Origin: Leptospira noguchii serovar Panama str. CZ214
GTDB taxonomy: Bacteria > Spirochaetota > Leptospiria > Leptospirales > Leptospiraceae
Assembly (NCBI RefSeq): GCF_000306255.2
Contig: NZ_AKWY02000026.1
Location: 143,373-207,372, forward strand
Reading direction: 5' to 3'
DNA: 64,000 nt
Under the pieces are notes generated by a model, which ran no database searches, was not told the origin of the DNA, and was given only the letters and a program-made list of their open reading frames with translations. The translations under genes and the position numbers were made by a program. Shown piece by piece: positions 14,594 through 25,710 of this stretch (the first letter of the stretch is position 1; every line of letters starts with the position of its first letter).

Positions 14594-15488
14594 ATTTGGT
14601 TTGTGAAAAAAGAATATTAGATTTTTATTTAGGAAGCATAAATGAATTTTTAATTTGATGTCTTCGACAAACGGCGATTTTATGAATAAAATTGATATTG
14701 AGAACACTGTTTTCGGATTTTATAGAGCTTCCCTATAGTTGTTGAAAAATTCCATAGTTCAGATCAACAAAACTGTCTCAATCAATCGTTTCCATAAAAC
14801 GAAAACTGATGGAGAATTAATTTTTCAACTCTAATAAAGTGAGTTCGATCATAATTCATTTTTCTGCAAAAACTCGGAATCTGAACTTTACGGATTGATT
14901 CTTAAAATGTGGGAACTACTGCAATTTAAAGATAAAAGTTTATAACAATTGAATCTGCCACATTCAAACGTGGGAACTCACACAAAACTTAAGTTTTTCT
15001 GTAAAATGATGTGGGAACTATCACAAATCACGATTTTACGAACAAATCTCTAATGTAGGAACTACCACATTTTTATAATAACGAAAAAACGATTCGAAGA
15101 TCTCTATCTTGTTTTAAGAGATAAAATCTGTGGGAACTACCGCAGCACAAACAAATTCTAAAATTGTAGGAGCTCATACTTTTAGAAAATTCTTTCTCAT
15201 TTTTTTACGCAGAACGTATGTTAAATAAAGGCCATACTTTATTTTTACTTAAAATGTTGATTATAAGATATTTTTGAAATAGCTTGTGGTCGATTTAAAT
15301 TATTTTTGAACACGTTCAAAAAAGTATAGACAAAATATAAATAAAATTTCAAATTCAAAAATCTTTAAAAGAGAAATTGAATTATACTTTTAAAAAAAGT
15401 ATAATTTAGAAATGGATTGCATCCGAGTTTTTCAAAAAAGATCGGTAAAAAGCGTATTTTTCTAAAAATTTGGATTTAGGAGAACTTT
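14594..15488. repeat. Intergenic region with a MITE copy and GTGGGAACT repeats
   Basis: No gene. It contains the MITE-like palindrome at 14734-14832 and a run of GTGGGAACT cores on the plus strand (about 14909, 14970, 15011, 15055 (GTAGGAACT) and 15130). Several are followed by the same tail (AAATCACGATTTTACGAA, then TCTAAAATTGTAGGAGCTC). The last 200 bp before 15489 are very AT-rich, with AGGAGAA as ribosome site for the next gene. Confidence 0.65.
14734..14832. repeat. MITE-like palindromic element, copy 1
   Basis: The left end is AGTTGTTGAAAAATTCC and the right end is AATTTTTCAACTC followed by TA. The right repeat has lost one CAA/AAC unit compared with other copies. The interior contains the family blocks CATAGTTCAGATCAACAAAA and CCATAAAACGAAAACTGAT. 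Confidence 0.7.
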
Positions 15489-16451
15489 ATGGAGTCGGAC
15501 CAAATTTCTAAAACAAAAGGAATCGTTACCTTTTATATATTTGGAATTCTATTTCTTGTGTTTTTGTTTACAGCTCCTTTTTGGGCTTTGAAAGGAGAAT
15601 ATGGAATGGCTCTTTTTATTGCATTTCCGTTTTCGATAGGGTTGTTGATGTGGTTTCATTTACTTTTTATTTTCACAAAAACTCCTAAAAGGAAATTTTT
15701 ATATATAGGGATTGCTACGATTTTATCTGCTGGTTTTTCCATTTTCACATTTCTAGTTTTCGGAAAGGAGGGTTTGATCTGTATTTTAATGGCGTTTCCT
15801 ATTGCTTTCCTTTTAATTTTTATCGGAGCCTTGGTCGGTTCTTATATCTACATGAAAAATTTGTCCAAGTATTTAGTAATTTTAATAGTACTATTTTTTA
15901 ACGTGTCCGCGTATATTTATGATCGGAATAATAAAAACTTCGAAAAACAAAAAGTTCAAACTTCAATCGAAATCAATACTTCTAAAAAAGAAGTCTGGAA
16001 CCAGATTGTTTCTCCGTTTGAATTTGGAGAGGCGGAAAATTTTTTCCTTCGTAACGGAGTTTCTTATCCGGTTTTTATGAGAATTGTAAAACAAAATGGA
16101 AAACTTTTTTTATTATGTAAATACACAAATGGAACAATATCGGCTAACGTGGATTCTTTTGAAAATTTGGAAAGGTTTTCATTTTCATTTCCTGAACCAC
16201 AAGTTACTATGAAAGAAACGTCTTTGTACGGAGAAGTAGAACCGAAACATATTCGAGGTAAAATTTGGGCGGTACTCGGAGAATTTCATCTGGTAGAGGT
16301 TTCCGAAAACAAAACTAAAATAGTTGCTACAACAGAATACGTGAATAGTCTCGGCCCTAAATTTTATTGGAAACTATGGGAAGATTATCTGATAGACGAA
16401 ATTCATCTTCATGTTCTGAACAAGATTAAAAATAAAATTGAACAAAGATGA
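15489..16451 (+). CDS. Membrane protein with C-terminal SRPBCC-like domain, 320 aa
   Basis: About five hydrophobic helices occupy residues 12-145 (IVTFYIFGILFLVFLF, MALFIAFPFSIGLLMW, FLYIGIATILSAGFSIF, MAFPIAFLLIFIGALVG, YLVILIVLFFNVSAYI). A soluble part from about 160 starts VQTSIEINTSKKEVWNQIV and resembles the opening of polyketide-cyclase/SRPBCC ligand-binding domains (TKIVATTEYVNSLGPKFYWK near the end). AGGAGAA sits 5 bases before the ATG. A sensor or lipid-binding role is possible; no function is assigned. Confidence 0.75.
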   Translation: MESDQISKTKGIVTFYIFGILFLVFLFTAPFWALKGEYGMALFIAFPFSIGLLMWFHLLFIFTKTPKRKFLYIGIATILSAGFSIFTFLVFGKEGLICILMAFPIAFLLIFIGALVGSYIYMKNLSKYLVILIVLFFNVSAYIYDRNNKNFEKQKVQTSIEINTSKKEVWNQIVSPFEFGEAENFFLRNGVSYPVFMRIVKQNGKLFLLCKYTNGTISANVDSFENLERFSFSFPEPQVTMKETSLYGEVEPKHIRGKIWAVLGEFHLVEVSENKTKIVATTEYVNSLGPKFYWKLWEDYLIDEIHLHVLNKIKNKIEQR

Positions 16452-16784
16452 GTTTGTTTCCAAATCTTATGACTTGAACTTATAAAAACGAGTTTGTTCA
16501 AAAAGTTAAAATGTGATCTCACTCAGAAAACAATAATAATTTCGAATTAAATATAATTTGTATGAACTTCTACATTTTTATACAATCGATCGTTAATTTA
16601 GCTTTTACTCAAAACTATAATAGAGTGTTTATATTTTGCTTTAAAAAAGTGTCTTATGATAAAATTTAAATACTCAATTTTATAAAAGTCAGTAATTATC
16701 TTTATACGTTCGAGAAGTAAAACAATTAAGATATAAATTGAAAAATATAATCGTATTATAAATTGAGTATATAAATAAAATAGA
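16452..16784. other. AT-rich intergenic DNA
   Basis: No ORF, repeat core or hairpin that could be defended was found in this 330-bp gap. It is unusually poor in GC even for this genome. Confidence 0.5.
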
Positions 16785-17474
16785 ATGCTCTTAAATAAAA
16801 TTAAAAATCAAAAAAGATTTTTTGACCTTTTTTCAGAAAGTTATAGTTTAATAGAATTACTTACGTTGGGTTTTGCGAATCGGGCTAGAAAACGTTCTCT
16901 TATCATTTTGAATCCTTTGAAGGATAATATTGTTTGTGATTTGATGTGTGGTAATGGGCAAAACATTGGAATTTTAAGAAAGTATTTCCATTGTAAAAAA
17001 ATCATAGGTGTAGACGTTTCTATTCGTATGATCGGGTGTGCAAGAAATCGTTTTGGAGAAGAGAATATACTTTATTTTACGGAAAATGTTTTGGCTTCTT
17101 CCGTTCCTTCTAATTATTGTGACGCGGTTTGTTGTACTTTCGGATTAAAAACTCTTTTACCTGAACAAAGAAATCTTTTAATTTTGGAAGTGTATAGGAT
17201 TTTAAAACCTTCCGGCACTTTTGTCTTTGTAGAATTATCTGAACCTGTTGGTTTTGTTTATATTTTCTGGAAATTATATTTTGTATATTTTCTTCCTCTG
17301 ATTGGAAAATTATTTTCTTATCCGTTTGTGAAAAATAAATATTTAGCAAATTCAATCTCTACTTTTGGTAATATCTTCTCTGACGAACCATCCTTTCGTT
17401 CCGTGTTTTCCAAAGTAAATCTGTTTAGTTGGTATGGTGGAATTGTGACTGGTGTTTTTGGGCAAAAATTATAA
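16785..17474 (+). CDS. Class I SAM-dependent methyltransferase (UbiE/Coq5-like), 229 aa
   Basis: Motif I is at NIVCDLMCGNGQNIGILRKYF, in which the usual DxGCGxG is varied to DLMCGNG. The acidic end of beta-2 is at IIGVDVSIRMIGCARNR, the motif II region at NYCDAVCCTFGLKTL, and post-II at EVYRILKPSGTFVFVELSEP, which is typical of UbiE-like enzymes. A hydrophobic insertion (VYIFWKLYFVYFLPLIGKLF) fits membrane-associated quinone or lipid methylation. The substrate is unknown. Upstream spacing is AT-rich without a clear ribosome site. Confidence 0.8.
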   Translation: MLLNKIKNQKRFFDLFSESYSLIELLTLGFANRARKRSLIILNPLKDNIVCDLMCGNGQNIGILRKYFHCKKIIGVDVSIRMIGCARNRFGEENILYFTENVLASSVPSNYCDAVCCTFGLKTLLPEQRNLLILEVYRILKPSGTFVFVELSEPVGFVYIFWKLYFVYFLPLIGKLFSYPFVKNKYLANSISTFGNIFSDEPSFRSVFSKVNLFSWYGGIVTGVFGQKL

Positions 17475-17926
17475 CGATATTTTTCAAAAACTCTAAAAGG
17501 TTTCAATTTTATTGATACTTAATTTATTAAGTGTATATTATAATATTTTAATTTATTAAAATATTTGTAAATTTGGGGACCAAGTCAAAGGCGATTATTA
17601 TGTTGCGCCTATAACGAAATTCATAAAGAGAGTTTTACTGAATTAAAAAACTTAGAAAATGTTTTGTCAATTACAGAGCAAAATATTAGGTATTCTTTTG
17701 TATAGCTCTAAGTGGAATAAAATGGAAGTTTGTTTCTTGATTATGGAGGTAGTGTAAAGAACGAATTGAATGTTTTCTTTGGATCTCTGGGCTATGATTT
17801 TCTGTTTTTCTGGGGAACCAAAATTATGAATACAAATGAACGAGTAAATTTTTTGTGAAGATTTTCTAATTTTCCTTTAAAGACTTCTAGAACTTTTCTA
17901 TAATATCCTTAGAAGGAGTAAATACG
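17475..17926. other. Intergenic DNA, no clear gene
   Basis: It starts with an AT-only hairpin (17542-17565) that may end the methyltransferase transcript. The stretch 17570-17900 has coding-like patches without a long frame, perhaps a gene remnant. AGAAGGAG at about 17910-17918 is the ribosome site of the next small gene. Confidence 0.4.
17542..17565 (+). terminator. AT-rich hairpin, possible terminator
   Basis: Perfect 11-bp inverted repeat (AATATTTTAAT and its complement) with a 2-base loop, 68 bp after the methyltransferase stop. It has no G-C pairs and no long T tract, so it is a weak candidate. Confidence 0.3.
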
Positions 17927-18115
17927 ATGTCATATATGGCAGTGGGATCTAGGCAGATTCTTTTTTCGGATTCAATAGCGCCGGCGGCAACCGGTTCTTC
18001 TCCGAGAGAGATTGTGGCTACTCAGGACAATCAAACAAAAAGCCCGGACGTTTCTGTGGTTTCTCCAGGATCTCCACCTTCTTCGATTGGTAACAATATA
18101 GATTTATACGTTTAA
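17927..18115 (+). CDS. Small Ser/Pro-rich protein, 62 aa
   Basis: A short ORF with a strong ribosome site (AGAAGGAG about 9 bases before ATG) and its stop only 6 bp before the next gene's ATG, so it is probably real and co-transcribed with the YvlD-like gene. It has no signal peptide or membrane helix. The composition is rich in Ser, Pro, Val and Asp, suggesting disorder (SVVSPGSPPSSIG). No family is recognised. Confidence 0.6.
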   Translation: MSYMAVGSRQILFSDSIAPAATGSSPREIVATQDNQTKSPDVSVVSPGSPPSSIGNNIDLYV

Positions 18116-18121
18116 ACTTTT

Positions 18122-18508
<387 letters not shown>

Positions 18509-18850
18509 AAATCAAATTTGTTATAATTATTTTTTATTTCTTTAAGAATTGGAAGTTGCAACAATCTTCGATTGAAATTGAATCATCATCTTTCAAACTA
18601 TATATTAAGAAAATATAAAATACTCGTTTCGCGTATCATTTGGATGTATGAAAATGAACAATCGATTTTAAGAAGATGTAGAAGTTATCACCTTTTATTT
18701 TCAAAATGTATTTTTTTTTGAATGAAAATCTCATTTTAACTTTTGAACAAGTTCATCATATTATGCAGACGCGTAGTTAAATAGAATTGAAACACAAAAA
18801 TCTTGACGTTGATAATAAAAATGATTATCTATCTATTTACAGGTAGGTAT
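18509..18850. other. AT-rich intergenic DNA
   Basis: No supported gene. A possible upstream extension of the following ORF (from 18803) is not favoured. No repeat core or clear terminator was seen. Confidence 0.4.
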
Positions 18851-19300
18851 ATGAATCAAAATAAAAAAACAAAAAATGAATGGTTCTTCATTTTTATCTT
18901 GTTAGGTGTTTTTTTTATAAGTCCTAAAAACGTAAAATCTCAAAGTGAGACTCCTATTTCTACTTTCTGGAAGGAATTTAAAGATGCATTTCTCAAAAAC
19001 GATCGAGAGAAGTTAGCAAGCTTGTCCCGATTTCCGATCAAAATGCCGTATGGATATACTCAAATTAAGAATAAGAAAGAGTTTTTAAAACGTTATGATG
19101 AAATTTTTTTTCATCAAGCTGATACAAAGGAATGTTTTCAAAAAGAAAAACAACCGGTTATAGATCCGGAAAATAGTAAAGAATATATCATTAGTTGTAA
19201 AATGAGAAATGGAGCACCGGACGAAGAACCTGTCATTTACGGATTTACATATACTAAAACCGGTTGGAAATTATTTTATCTTGATAATATCAACGAGTGA
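18851..19300 (+). CDS. Exported protein, about 149 aa
   Basis: The ATG at 18851 is chosen because AGGTAGG lies 5-11 bases upstream and it gives a normal signal peptide (KNEWFFIFILLGVFFISPKNVKSQ, with cleavage likely after VKSQ). An in-frame start at 18803 would bury this signal. The mature part (about 120 aa) resembles an NTF2/SnoaL-like or DUF4440-like small domain: FWKEFKDAFLKNDREKLASL at the start and FTYTKTGWKLFYLDNI at the end. Probably periplasmic; ligand unknown. Confidence 0.7.
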   Translation: MNQNKKTKNEWFFIFILLGVFFISPKNVKSQSETPISTFWKEFKDAFLKNDREKLASLSRFPIKMPYGYTQIKNKKEFLKRYDEIFFHQADTKECFQKEKQPVIDPENSKEYIISCKMRNGAPDEEPVIYGFTYTKTGWKLFYLDNINE

Positions 19301-19955
19301 ACAGCTAAGTAAAATTTAAAACTTAAAAACTTTTACACAAAATTGTTGTTTTACGGTTTTTATCGAATTAAAAATTGATTTGATAGGGATTCCAAGAGTA
19401 TTCGTCAAGTGACCATAGAGCGAGGCGCTAATTGGGAAACTTAGTAGGTGGATTAGCATTTAGGAAGTGAGGTTTTTAAGTCTTATAAAAATGTGGGAAC
19501 TATCACAAACATGATTTTACAGTAAAACTTTGAACTGTAAAAACTATTGTATATTACAATTTTACAGGCAAACTTTAAAATTGTAGCAGTTCATACTTCT
19601 ATAAAATTCTTTCTCTTAGGCCGAACTCACATTAAAATATTGCAGTTCCCACAGATTACTTCACATCTGAAGTTTGCGGTCATTTCGGTGTTTTTTATCA
19701 AAAATTCGTAGTTTTTAGATATTTAGACAAGTTATTGCTCAAAATTATATAATCAAATATCAATGTTTTGTATTAAAACAGAATTTTATAATATAAAATA
19801 GTAATAATATATTCCATTTGAATGAATATTATGCGCCCAAATAATTACTTGGGTAATATGATTGTTTCTATTTTAAAAATTTTTAGTAAAAATGCTGTTA
19901 TTTTTGATACTGTGTCTCAGAATCTGGTAAATTAATTATTAACGAGGATTCAATT
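19301..19955. repeat. Intergenic region with GTGGGAACT repeats
   Basis: No gene. It has GTGGGAACT near 19493 with the usual downstream tail, GTAGCAGTTCATACTT near 19580, a GGCCGAACTCACATTAA block near 19619 and CAGTTCCCACAG near 19645. The last 250 bp are AT-rich promoter-like DNA before the sphingomyelinase-like gene, whose ribosome site is GAGG at about 19944. Confidence 0.6.
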
Positions 19956-21267
19956 ATGCGAAATGTTTTCCGAAAAAAAACTAATGAAGTGCAAAATACA
20001 TGCAAAAAATTGAAATATCTAATGTGTTTTTATTACCTCTTTGTATTTTTTTTGAATTGTTTGCCAGATAAACAAAGTCTACATGCAGATTTACTAATGA
20101 ATATTTTGTTTCTTCCTAAGAATCAAAATATTCAATTTACAAATATAAGTGCAGAAAGACTTGGGACTGAAGCTCAATTATCTCAGGGGGTGGATATAAA
20201 AGTTCTAAGTTACAATCTTTTTATGTATCATAAAGGACTTTTTAATTCTGGAAATTGGGGTCAAGAGAAAAGAGCGCAGTTGCTCGCAAATTCAAAATAT
20301 GTTAAAGATCAGGATGTAATTGTTTTGGAAGGTGTTTTTGATACAAAGTCGAAAAATGTACTTTTAGATGGACTTCGTTCTCAATATCCAAATTTAACCG
20401 ATGTAATTGGAAGAACTAAATACGGTTGGAATCAAACTTTAGGTGATTTTAGAGCTTTTCCGCTTGATAACGATTATAATGGAGGAGTAGTCGTTTTAAG
20501 CAAATGGCCTATTGAAGAAAAGATACAATACATCTTTGAAAATCACGGATGTGGAAACGATTATTATTATAACAAAGGATTTGCTTACGTAAAAATTAAT
20601 AAAGGCGGTCATAAGTATCATATTATTGGAACTGATGTTCAAAATAATTTTTGTTCGGATTTGGGACAAAATGCAAGAAAACATCAATTCACTGAGATTA
20701 AAAAATTTATTGATTTGAAACAAATTCCAAAAGATGAACCTATATTTCTGACTGGGAGTCTTAACGTAGACAAAGATAATTTAGAATATCAAGATATGTT
20801 AATGATTCTTAGTGTAGATGAACCCCATTACGCAGGAGTTTCTTATACATGGGATCCTAAAAAAAACGCAATTGCTTCTTACACCAACAGCACTGGTCAA
20901 GTATCCAGATATTTGGAATACATATTTGTTGTAAAAACTCATTCTAAGCCTAAAGTCTGGCAAAATTTGGCGTATGACCCAATTACGTCGACTACTTGGA
21001 ACGTTGCCGGATACACGGGGTATGAGTTTTCTAATCACTATCCTGTTTATGGTTTTACTTATGCGGATTCTAATACTCCAACTCAATCTGCACATAGAAG
21101 AAATTACGACCAAGTATCTTTTGAATCAGTGGCAACTGGAAAAAAAATCCAAGCTGATCCTAAACAAGCAAATGGATGGTTACAAGTAAACACATCGGAT
21201 GAAACTGAATTTACAAAGTTCAATCTATTACAGGAGGATGATCCAAAATCCAATACTAATTGTCTTA
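19956..21267 (+). pseudogene. Leptospiral sphingomyelinase-like (Sph family) gene, 5' part, interrupted by an IS
   Basis: Neutral-sphingomyelinase fold protein of the Sph1/Sph2/Sph3/Sph4/SphH family. A hydrophobic N-terminus ends in FFLNC (about residue 35). Family motifs are VLSYNLF (N87), VIVLEGVFD, LSKWPIEEK, YHIIGTDVQNNFC, FLTGSLNV and SNHYPVYGF. Compared with active enzymes, the metal-site Glu is Gly126, the His of GTHLQ is Asp227, the Asp of GDxN is Ser268 and the Asp of SDHYP is Asn360, while H361 and N270 remain; hydrolysis is therefore unlikely. The IS at 21268-22373 cuts the gene at Cys-Leu. Joined across one TA, the two parts give an uninterrupted frame of about 554 residues. Confidence 0.9.
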
Positions 21268-21294
21268 CTGACATTTGCATAATATATCACCAAT

Positions 21295-21765
<471 letters not shown>

Positions 21766-21790
21766 GGTAGGTATTTGCGTTAAACCGCTT

Positions 21791-22306
21791 TCATCGATAA
21801 AAACTATCTTTCTTCGCTCTTTTTGGGCTTTTTTTAACTTTCAGCCAACGACGCTTCTTCCAATTCGAGATCGCTTTTTCATCTCGTTCTTTAGCTCGTC
21901 GAATCGGCTTTTGTACACTAAAACCAATTCTACGTAATATTTTCCATACATGATCCGGATGATAGTGGATACAGAACTTCTTTTCTATTAACTTTGCTAC
22001 ACGACGACAAGTCCAAATCGGAGTATCGAAGCCGTGTTTCATTGGACCTTCGATTAACATGCTCGTGAGTTCTTCTACTTGCGATTCCGTCAAGCGAGGA
22101 AGTCTACCGGCTCGACCGTTCCAAAGAACAGATTCTTCGCCTCCTTCCTCTACTTGTTTCTCCCACTGCCTTACTGCATGCCGAGTCACTCCCAGACGAC
22201 GCGCCACTTCAGATCTTTTAATCCCTTCCCCTCGCAGCTTCAGGCCTTTTAAACGACGTTTCTCTAATCCTTTGAAATCTCGTTTCACTCCCGCTATATT
22301 ACCCAT
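21791..22306 (-). CDS. IS630-family transposase, N-terminal frame
   Basis: Helix-turn-helix DNA-binding half: [20 protein letters not shown], then [31 protein letters not shown], and the second HTH region with [20 protein letters not shown]. The frame runs out shortly after a run of seven A (21829-21835 as T on the plus strand). A one-base slip there gives [20 protein letters not shown] and continues into the catalytic frame. Programmed frameshifting is common in this family. Confidence 0.88.
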   Translation of the reverse strand: MGNIAGVKRDFKGLEKRRLKGLKLRGEGIKRSEVARRLGVTRHAVRQWEKQVEEGGEESVLWNGRAGRLPRLTESQVEELTSMLIEGPMKHGFDTPIWTCRRVAKLIEKKFCIHYHPDHVWKILRRIGFSVQKPIRRAKERDEKAISNWKKRRWLKVKKSPKRAKKDSFYR

Positions 22307-22375
22307 TTCTACAGTCTTTTTTTATTAGATTATTTGGGTACTTCTTTTTGGTGATATATTATGCAATTGTCAGTA

Positions 22376-22728
22376 AGAGCGGGTATACTCGGATTGAACC
22401 TTCATCTTATTTAAATTACTATTGGAATTGGTGGCTCGGAGGAGGTGGAGGTAACTATGCTTACTATCCTAAATTCAATGATGCTTCCAATAATTTACAA
22501 ATTCATATAATTGATGAAGAAGAATGTATAAGAGACGGAAGTCGGATTGTATTCAAAGATTATGATGAAAACACATTGGATTATTATTACCTTACAGTTT
22601 GGGATGGTGGTAATTGGGACGGATATTTATATCTTTGGAATAAAACATACAATCTAAGGGAAACTTTCAGAGTTCGATTAAATACACAACCTGAAAGAAA
22701 TTGGAAAAACGATTTAATTTATCGTTAG
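22376..22728 (+). pseudogene. Sphingomyelinase-like gene, 3' part after the IS
   Basis: Continuation of the gene split at 21267. Read in the frame set by one TA it begins [17 protein letters not shown] and contains [54 protein letters not shown] and ends NDLIYR. This Trp/Tyr/Gly-rich C-terminal beta domain is typical of leptospiral Sph proteins and is implicated in membrane contact. An apparent ATG at 22348 lies inside the IS terminal repeat and is not a genuine start. Confidence 0.85.
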
Positions 22729-23597
22729 TTTTTAATTTTATTAGGGGTCTTTTATTTAAAGGAAACTTCTATAAAATCCAAAAACGAAGATATTACTCAG
22801 GATTATATAAAATCCATTAGAGTTGTTGAAAAATCTCATAGTTCAGATTGGTTAAACTACTTCAATTGATCGTTTCTATAAAACGAAACAGCTAGAAAAT
22901 TAAATATTCAACAGCTCTAATATTTTAAATTTTTATAATATGAATTCTGTTTAAGAAAATAGATTCGAATCCGGCGTTACCGGACCGTACTTTTGGCTGA
23001 GTTCTCGCCTCAATTGCTTTCGCATTGAGTTATGCCAAACTTGCGGTTGACGCTTTGTCAGAACATTTATGGGCATTTAAATAGGGATCAGTAGGGTCAA
23101 ACTTTTACATAGAATCGTTATAGAATTAAAAATTAATTTGACTAGGGATTTTCTGTAAATCATCTCAAAAATCTTGTATCTAACGTGAATACCAAAACGA
23201 TTATTAGTTGTAATCTATTGAACAAGCACTCGTAAAAAGTGAGATGATTTACTACTCGAACACATAAATAGAATACTTAGATTAGGTTGTTTCAATAATT
23301 TGAATGTTTTGGCCATGCTCTAAAATGTCGCAAATTCCGCATTTATGTTATTTTTTAAATACCGCTATTTTTTCCTAAATTCAACCGTTGATAACTTAGT
23401 ATCATTTTCATACTTCCGAGTAGTAATTAACAAGTTGCAGATGGCGTTTTCTGGGTTTGAAAGCTCAGCACATCGTTTCTATGATTGCTCGCAGGCCAGC
23501 ATTCAGGAATGCGTATTGGTTTTTTGTCGCCAAGATTTTTTACTTCATAGTATTTTAGTATATTCTAATTAATTGAATAGATTTATTTCAGTTACGT
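22729..23597. repeat. Intergenic region with a MITE and a GC-rich repeat
   Basis: No supported gene (a 75-codon frame at 23345 lacks a ribosome site and family features). It holds the MITE copy at 22820-22917 and a GC-richer block at 22968-23060 (GAATCCGGCG, CCGGACCG, GCTGAGTTCTCGCC). Related blocks occur near 47632 and, inverted, near 55330-55410. Confidence 0.6.
22820..22917. repeat. MITE-like palindromic element, copy 2
   Basis: 98 bp, flanked by TA at 22818-22819 and 22918-22919. The left end is GAGTTGTTGAAAAATCTC and the right end is ATATTCAACAGCTC. The interior has TCATAGTTCAGATTGGTTAA and CGTTTCTATAAAACGAAAC. Confidence 0.85.
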
Positions 23598-25124
23598 CTA
23601 TAATTCTTCCTCTTTTTCCAAACTTTTACGCATTATAAAAATAGTAATTGCTAATACGAAGGAGATCACAGCACAAATGATCGAAACTAATTGAAACGAA
23701 TCTGTGAACGCATGTTTGGCGGAATGTAGTAGAGAAAGCGCAATATCTTCCGGTAGTTCTTTCGCAACTGCGACCGCAGCGCCTAACGTACCTTTTGCGG
23801 ATTCCATCGATTCCTGTGAGATCCCGTTTAAAGTCAAACTGTTCATACGACTTTTATAAACCGCGGTTCCGATGCTTCCCAGAACGGCGATTCCTAAAAC
23901 TCCACCGAATTCGACGCCGGTTTCCGAAATAGAGGCAGCGGCTCCCGCTCTTTCTGGGGGCGCGGAACCTACAATCAAATCTGTACCTAAAATGACCACC
24001 GAACAAATTCCCAAAGATATAATAACGGAACCAATTACTACATAAGTAAGACCAGAATCCGCGTCGATTAACGCGTAGAAGGCGAGTCCGACGATATTTA
24101 AAACGAGACCTCCGGATACTACGATGATTGGACGAATTTTTCTAACTAACATAGGAACGGTAAGGGAACCCACGACGTTTCCGGCAGCCGAAGGGAGAGT
24201 CCAAAATCCTGCAGCTAACGGCGATAAGCCGAGAACTAATTGTAAGTATTGGGCCAGAAATAAAAAACTACCCAATCCGACAAAAATGGTCAATGAGTTG
24301 GCGATCAGTGCGGCGCTAAAGGCAGGAGCTTTAAACAATTGAAGATCGATTAAAGGATCTTTAATGTTTTGTTGTCTTCGGATAAAAAATGTTCCGATGA
24401 TAAGGCCACTAACGATGAAAAGAAATGGAAGAATTTTCCAACCGTCCTCAGCGACCCGTTTAAATCCGTATATGATACTCAAAACAGAACTCAAAGAAAG
24501 GATCGCGCTAAGAATGTCCAGATTTCCCGCTTTGGGATCTTTAAATTCGGGAAGAAGTTTAGGGCCCACAATTAAAAGAAGGATCATAACGGGAACACTC
24601 AGTAGAAAAACGGAACCCCACCAAAAATGTTCTAAAAGTAATCCGCCGATCAAAGGACCGATCGCTCCGCCAATGGAAAAACTAGTTCCCCAGATTCCGA
24701 TTGCGACCGTTCTTTGATTAGCGTCCAAAAACATATTACGAATTAGTGATAGAGTAGATGGAGCTAAGGTTGCGGCAGTAATACCTAACAAGGCTCTGGT
24801 TGCGATTAGCATTTCTGCACTTTTGGAAAACGCCGCCAGAACGGAAGCAACCCCAAACGATGCCGCGCCTATCATGAGTAGTTTTCTTCTTCCAATACGA
24901 TCGCCTAACGTGCCCATGGTGACTAAAAAACCGGCTACTAAAAAGCCGTAGATGTCCACAATCCATAAAAGTTGTGAGCCAGTAGGTTTTAGATCTTCGG
25001 TAAGATGAGGTACGGCTAAGTAAAGTACGGTCAAATCCATAGCGTAAAGTAGACAAGGAAGTGCAATTACCGCAAGACCGATCCATTCTTTTTTACTGGC
25101 GAGATTTGTGTTTGTTGAATTCAT
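23598..25124 (-). CDS. MFS drug efflux transporter, DHA2 (14-TM) family, 508 aa
   Basis: Proton-driven multidrug exporter of the inner membrane. Motif A is at TMGTLGDRIGRRKLLMIG after the second helix, with the family features GIWGTSFSIGGAIGPLIGG in helix 5 (motif C), LALLIANSL-type helices and VWxVDIYGF-like WIVDIYGFLVAG near the start. About fourteen hydrophobic helices are present, and the length suits QacA/SmvA-like proteins. It begins 11 bp after the RibD-like reductase gene and is probably co-transcribed with it. The substrate cannot be predicted. Confidence 0.92.
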   Translation of the reverse strand: MNSTNTNLASKKEWIGLAVIALPCLLYAMDLTVLYLAVPHLTEDLKPTGSQLLWIVDIYGFLVAGFLVTMGTLGDRIGRRKLLMIGAASFGVASVLAAFSKSAEMLIATRALLGITAATLAPSTLSLIRNMFLDANQRTVAIGIWGTSFSIGGAIGPLIGGLLLEHFWWGSVFLLSVPVMILLLIVGPKLLPEFKDPKAGNLDILSAILSLSSVLSIIYGFKRVAEDGWKILPFLFIVSGLIIGTFFIRRQQNIKDPLIDLQLFKAPAFSAALIANSLTIFVGLGSFLFLAQYLQLVLGLSPLAAGFWTLPSAAGNVVGSLTVPMLVRKIRPIIVVSGGLVLNIVGLAFYALIDADSGLTYVVIGSVIISLGICSVVILGTDLIVGSAPPERAGAAASISETGVEFGGVLGIAVLGSIGTAVYKSRMNSLTLNGISQESMESAKGTLGAAVAVAKELPEDIALSLLHSAKHAFTDSFQLVSIICAVISFVLAITIFIMRKSLEKEEEL

Positions 25125-25135
25125 TTTGTTTCTTC

Positions 25136-25684
25136 TTATAGAGGTTGATAATAAAGTAGTACATTGCCAGATCGAAATGTTTTTGTTTGAATCAATTTCA
25201 AATTTATTCGATTTTGAATTCCTTGGAACAAAGTTTTACCTTCGCCTAACACGATAGGATTTATGAAAATTCTAACTTCATCTATAAGTTTTTGTTCAAT
25301 GAGTGTAACGGCTAAATCCGAACTTCCGAAAATTGCTATATTTTTGCCTTGTTGTTTTTTTAACTTAGTCACTTCTTTTTGAATATTAGTATGAATTAAT
25401 GTAGAATTTATCCATTGGACCTTTTCTAAAGTTTTTGAAAAAACGATTTTGGTAAGTTCATTCATTTTTGTTGCTATAATCGGATTGTCTGTAATTGCAG
25501 TAGGCCAATAACTCGCCATAAGTTCGTATGTGATCCTTCCAAAAAACAAAGTGTCTACTTGATTCAAAAAATCGATTGTATAATTGTTAAATTCCTCGTC
25601 GACTACGTGCCAATCGATGGTTCTATCTGGTCCTTCAAAATATCCGTCCACTGAAAGTATCGTTTGAAGAATAATTTTTTTCAC
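25136..25684 (-). CDS. RibD C-terminal/DHFR-like reductase (YwjB/YyaP type), 182 aa
   Basis: Dihydrofolate-reductase-fold protein: ILQTILSVDGYFEGPDRTIDWH at the start, DTLFFGRITYELMASYWPTA, KIVFSKTLEKVQW, NIAIFGSSDLAVTLIEQKLIDEVRIFINPIVLGEGKTLF near the end. Such proteins bind NADPH, and their substrates are largely unknown. The start is GTG with GGAGA a few bases upstream. It sits between the exported protein gene (26 bp) and the MFS gene (11 bp) in one orientation. Confidence 0.88.
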   Translation of the reverse strand: MKKIILQTILSVDGYFEGPDRTIDWHVVDEEFNNYTIDFLNQVDTLFFGRITYELMASYWPTAITDNPIIATKMNELTKIVFSKTLEKVQWINSTLIHTNIQKEVTKLKKQQGKNIAIFGSSDLAVTLIEQKLIDEVRIFINPIVLGEGKTLFQGIQNRINLKLIQTKTFRSGNVLLYYQPL

Positions 25685-25710
25685 GTTCTCCGCCTTACAT
25701 TTCTAAGGAA

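Noticed and set aside
22348..22375. ATG at 22348 as start of a separate 126-aa protein
   Set aside because: It lies in the IS terminal repeat; the frame joins the upstream sphingomyelinase-like gene when the IS is removed.
23345..23572. 75-codon plus-strand frame
   Set aside because: No ribosome site, no domain pattern, and it lies within repeat-like intergenic DNA.
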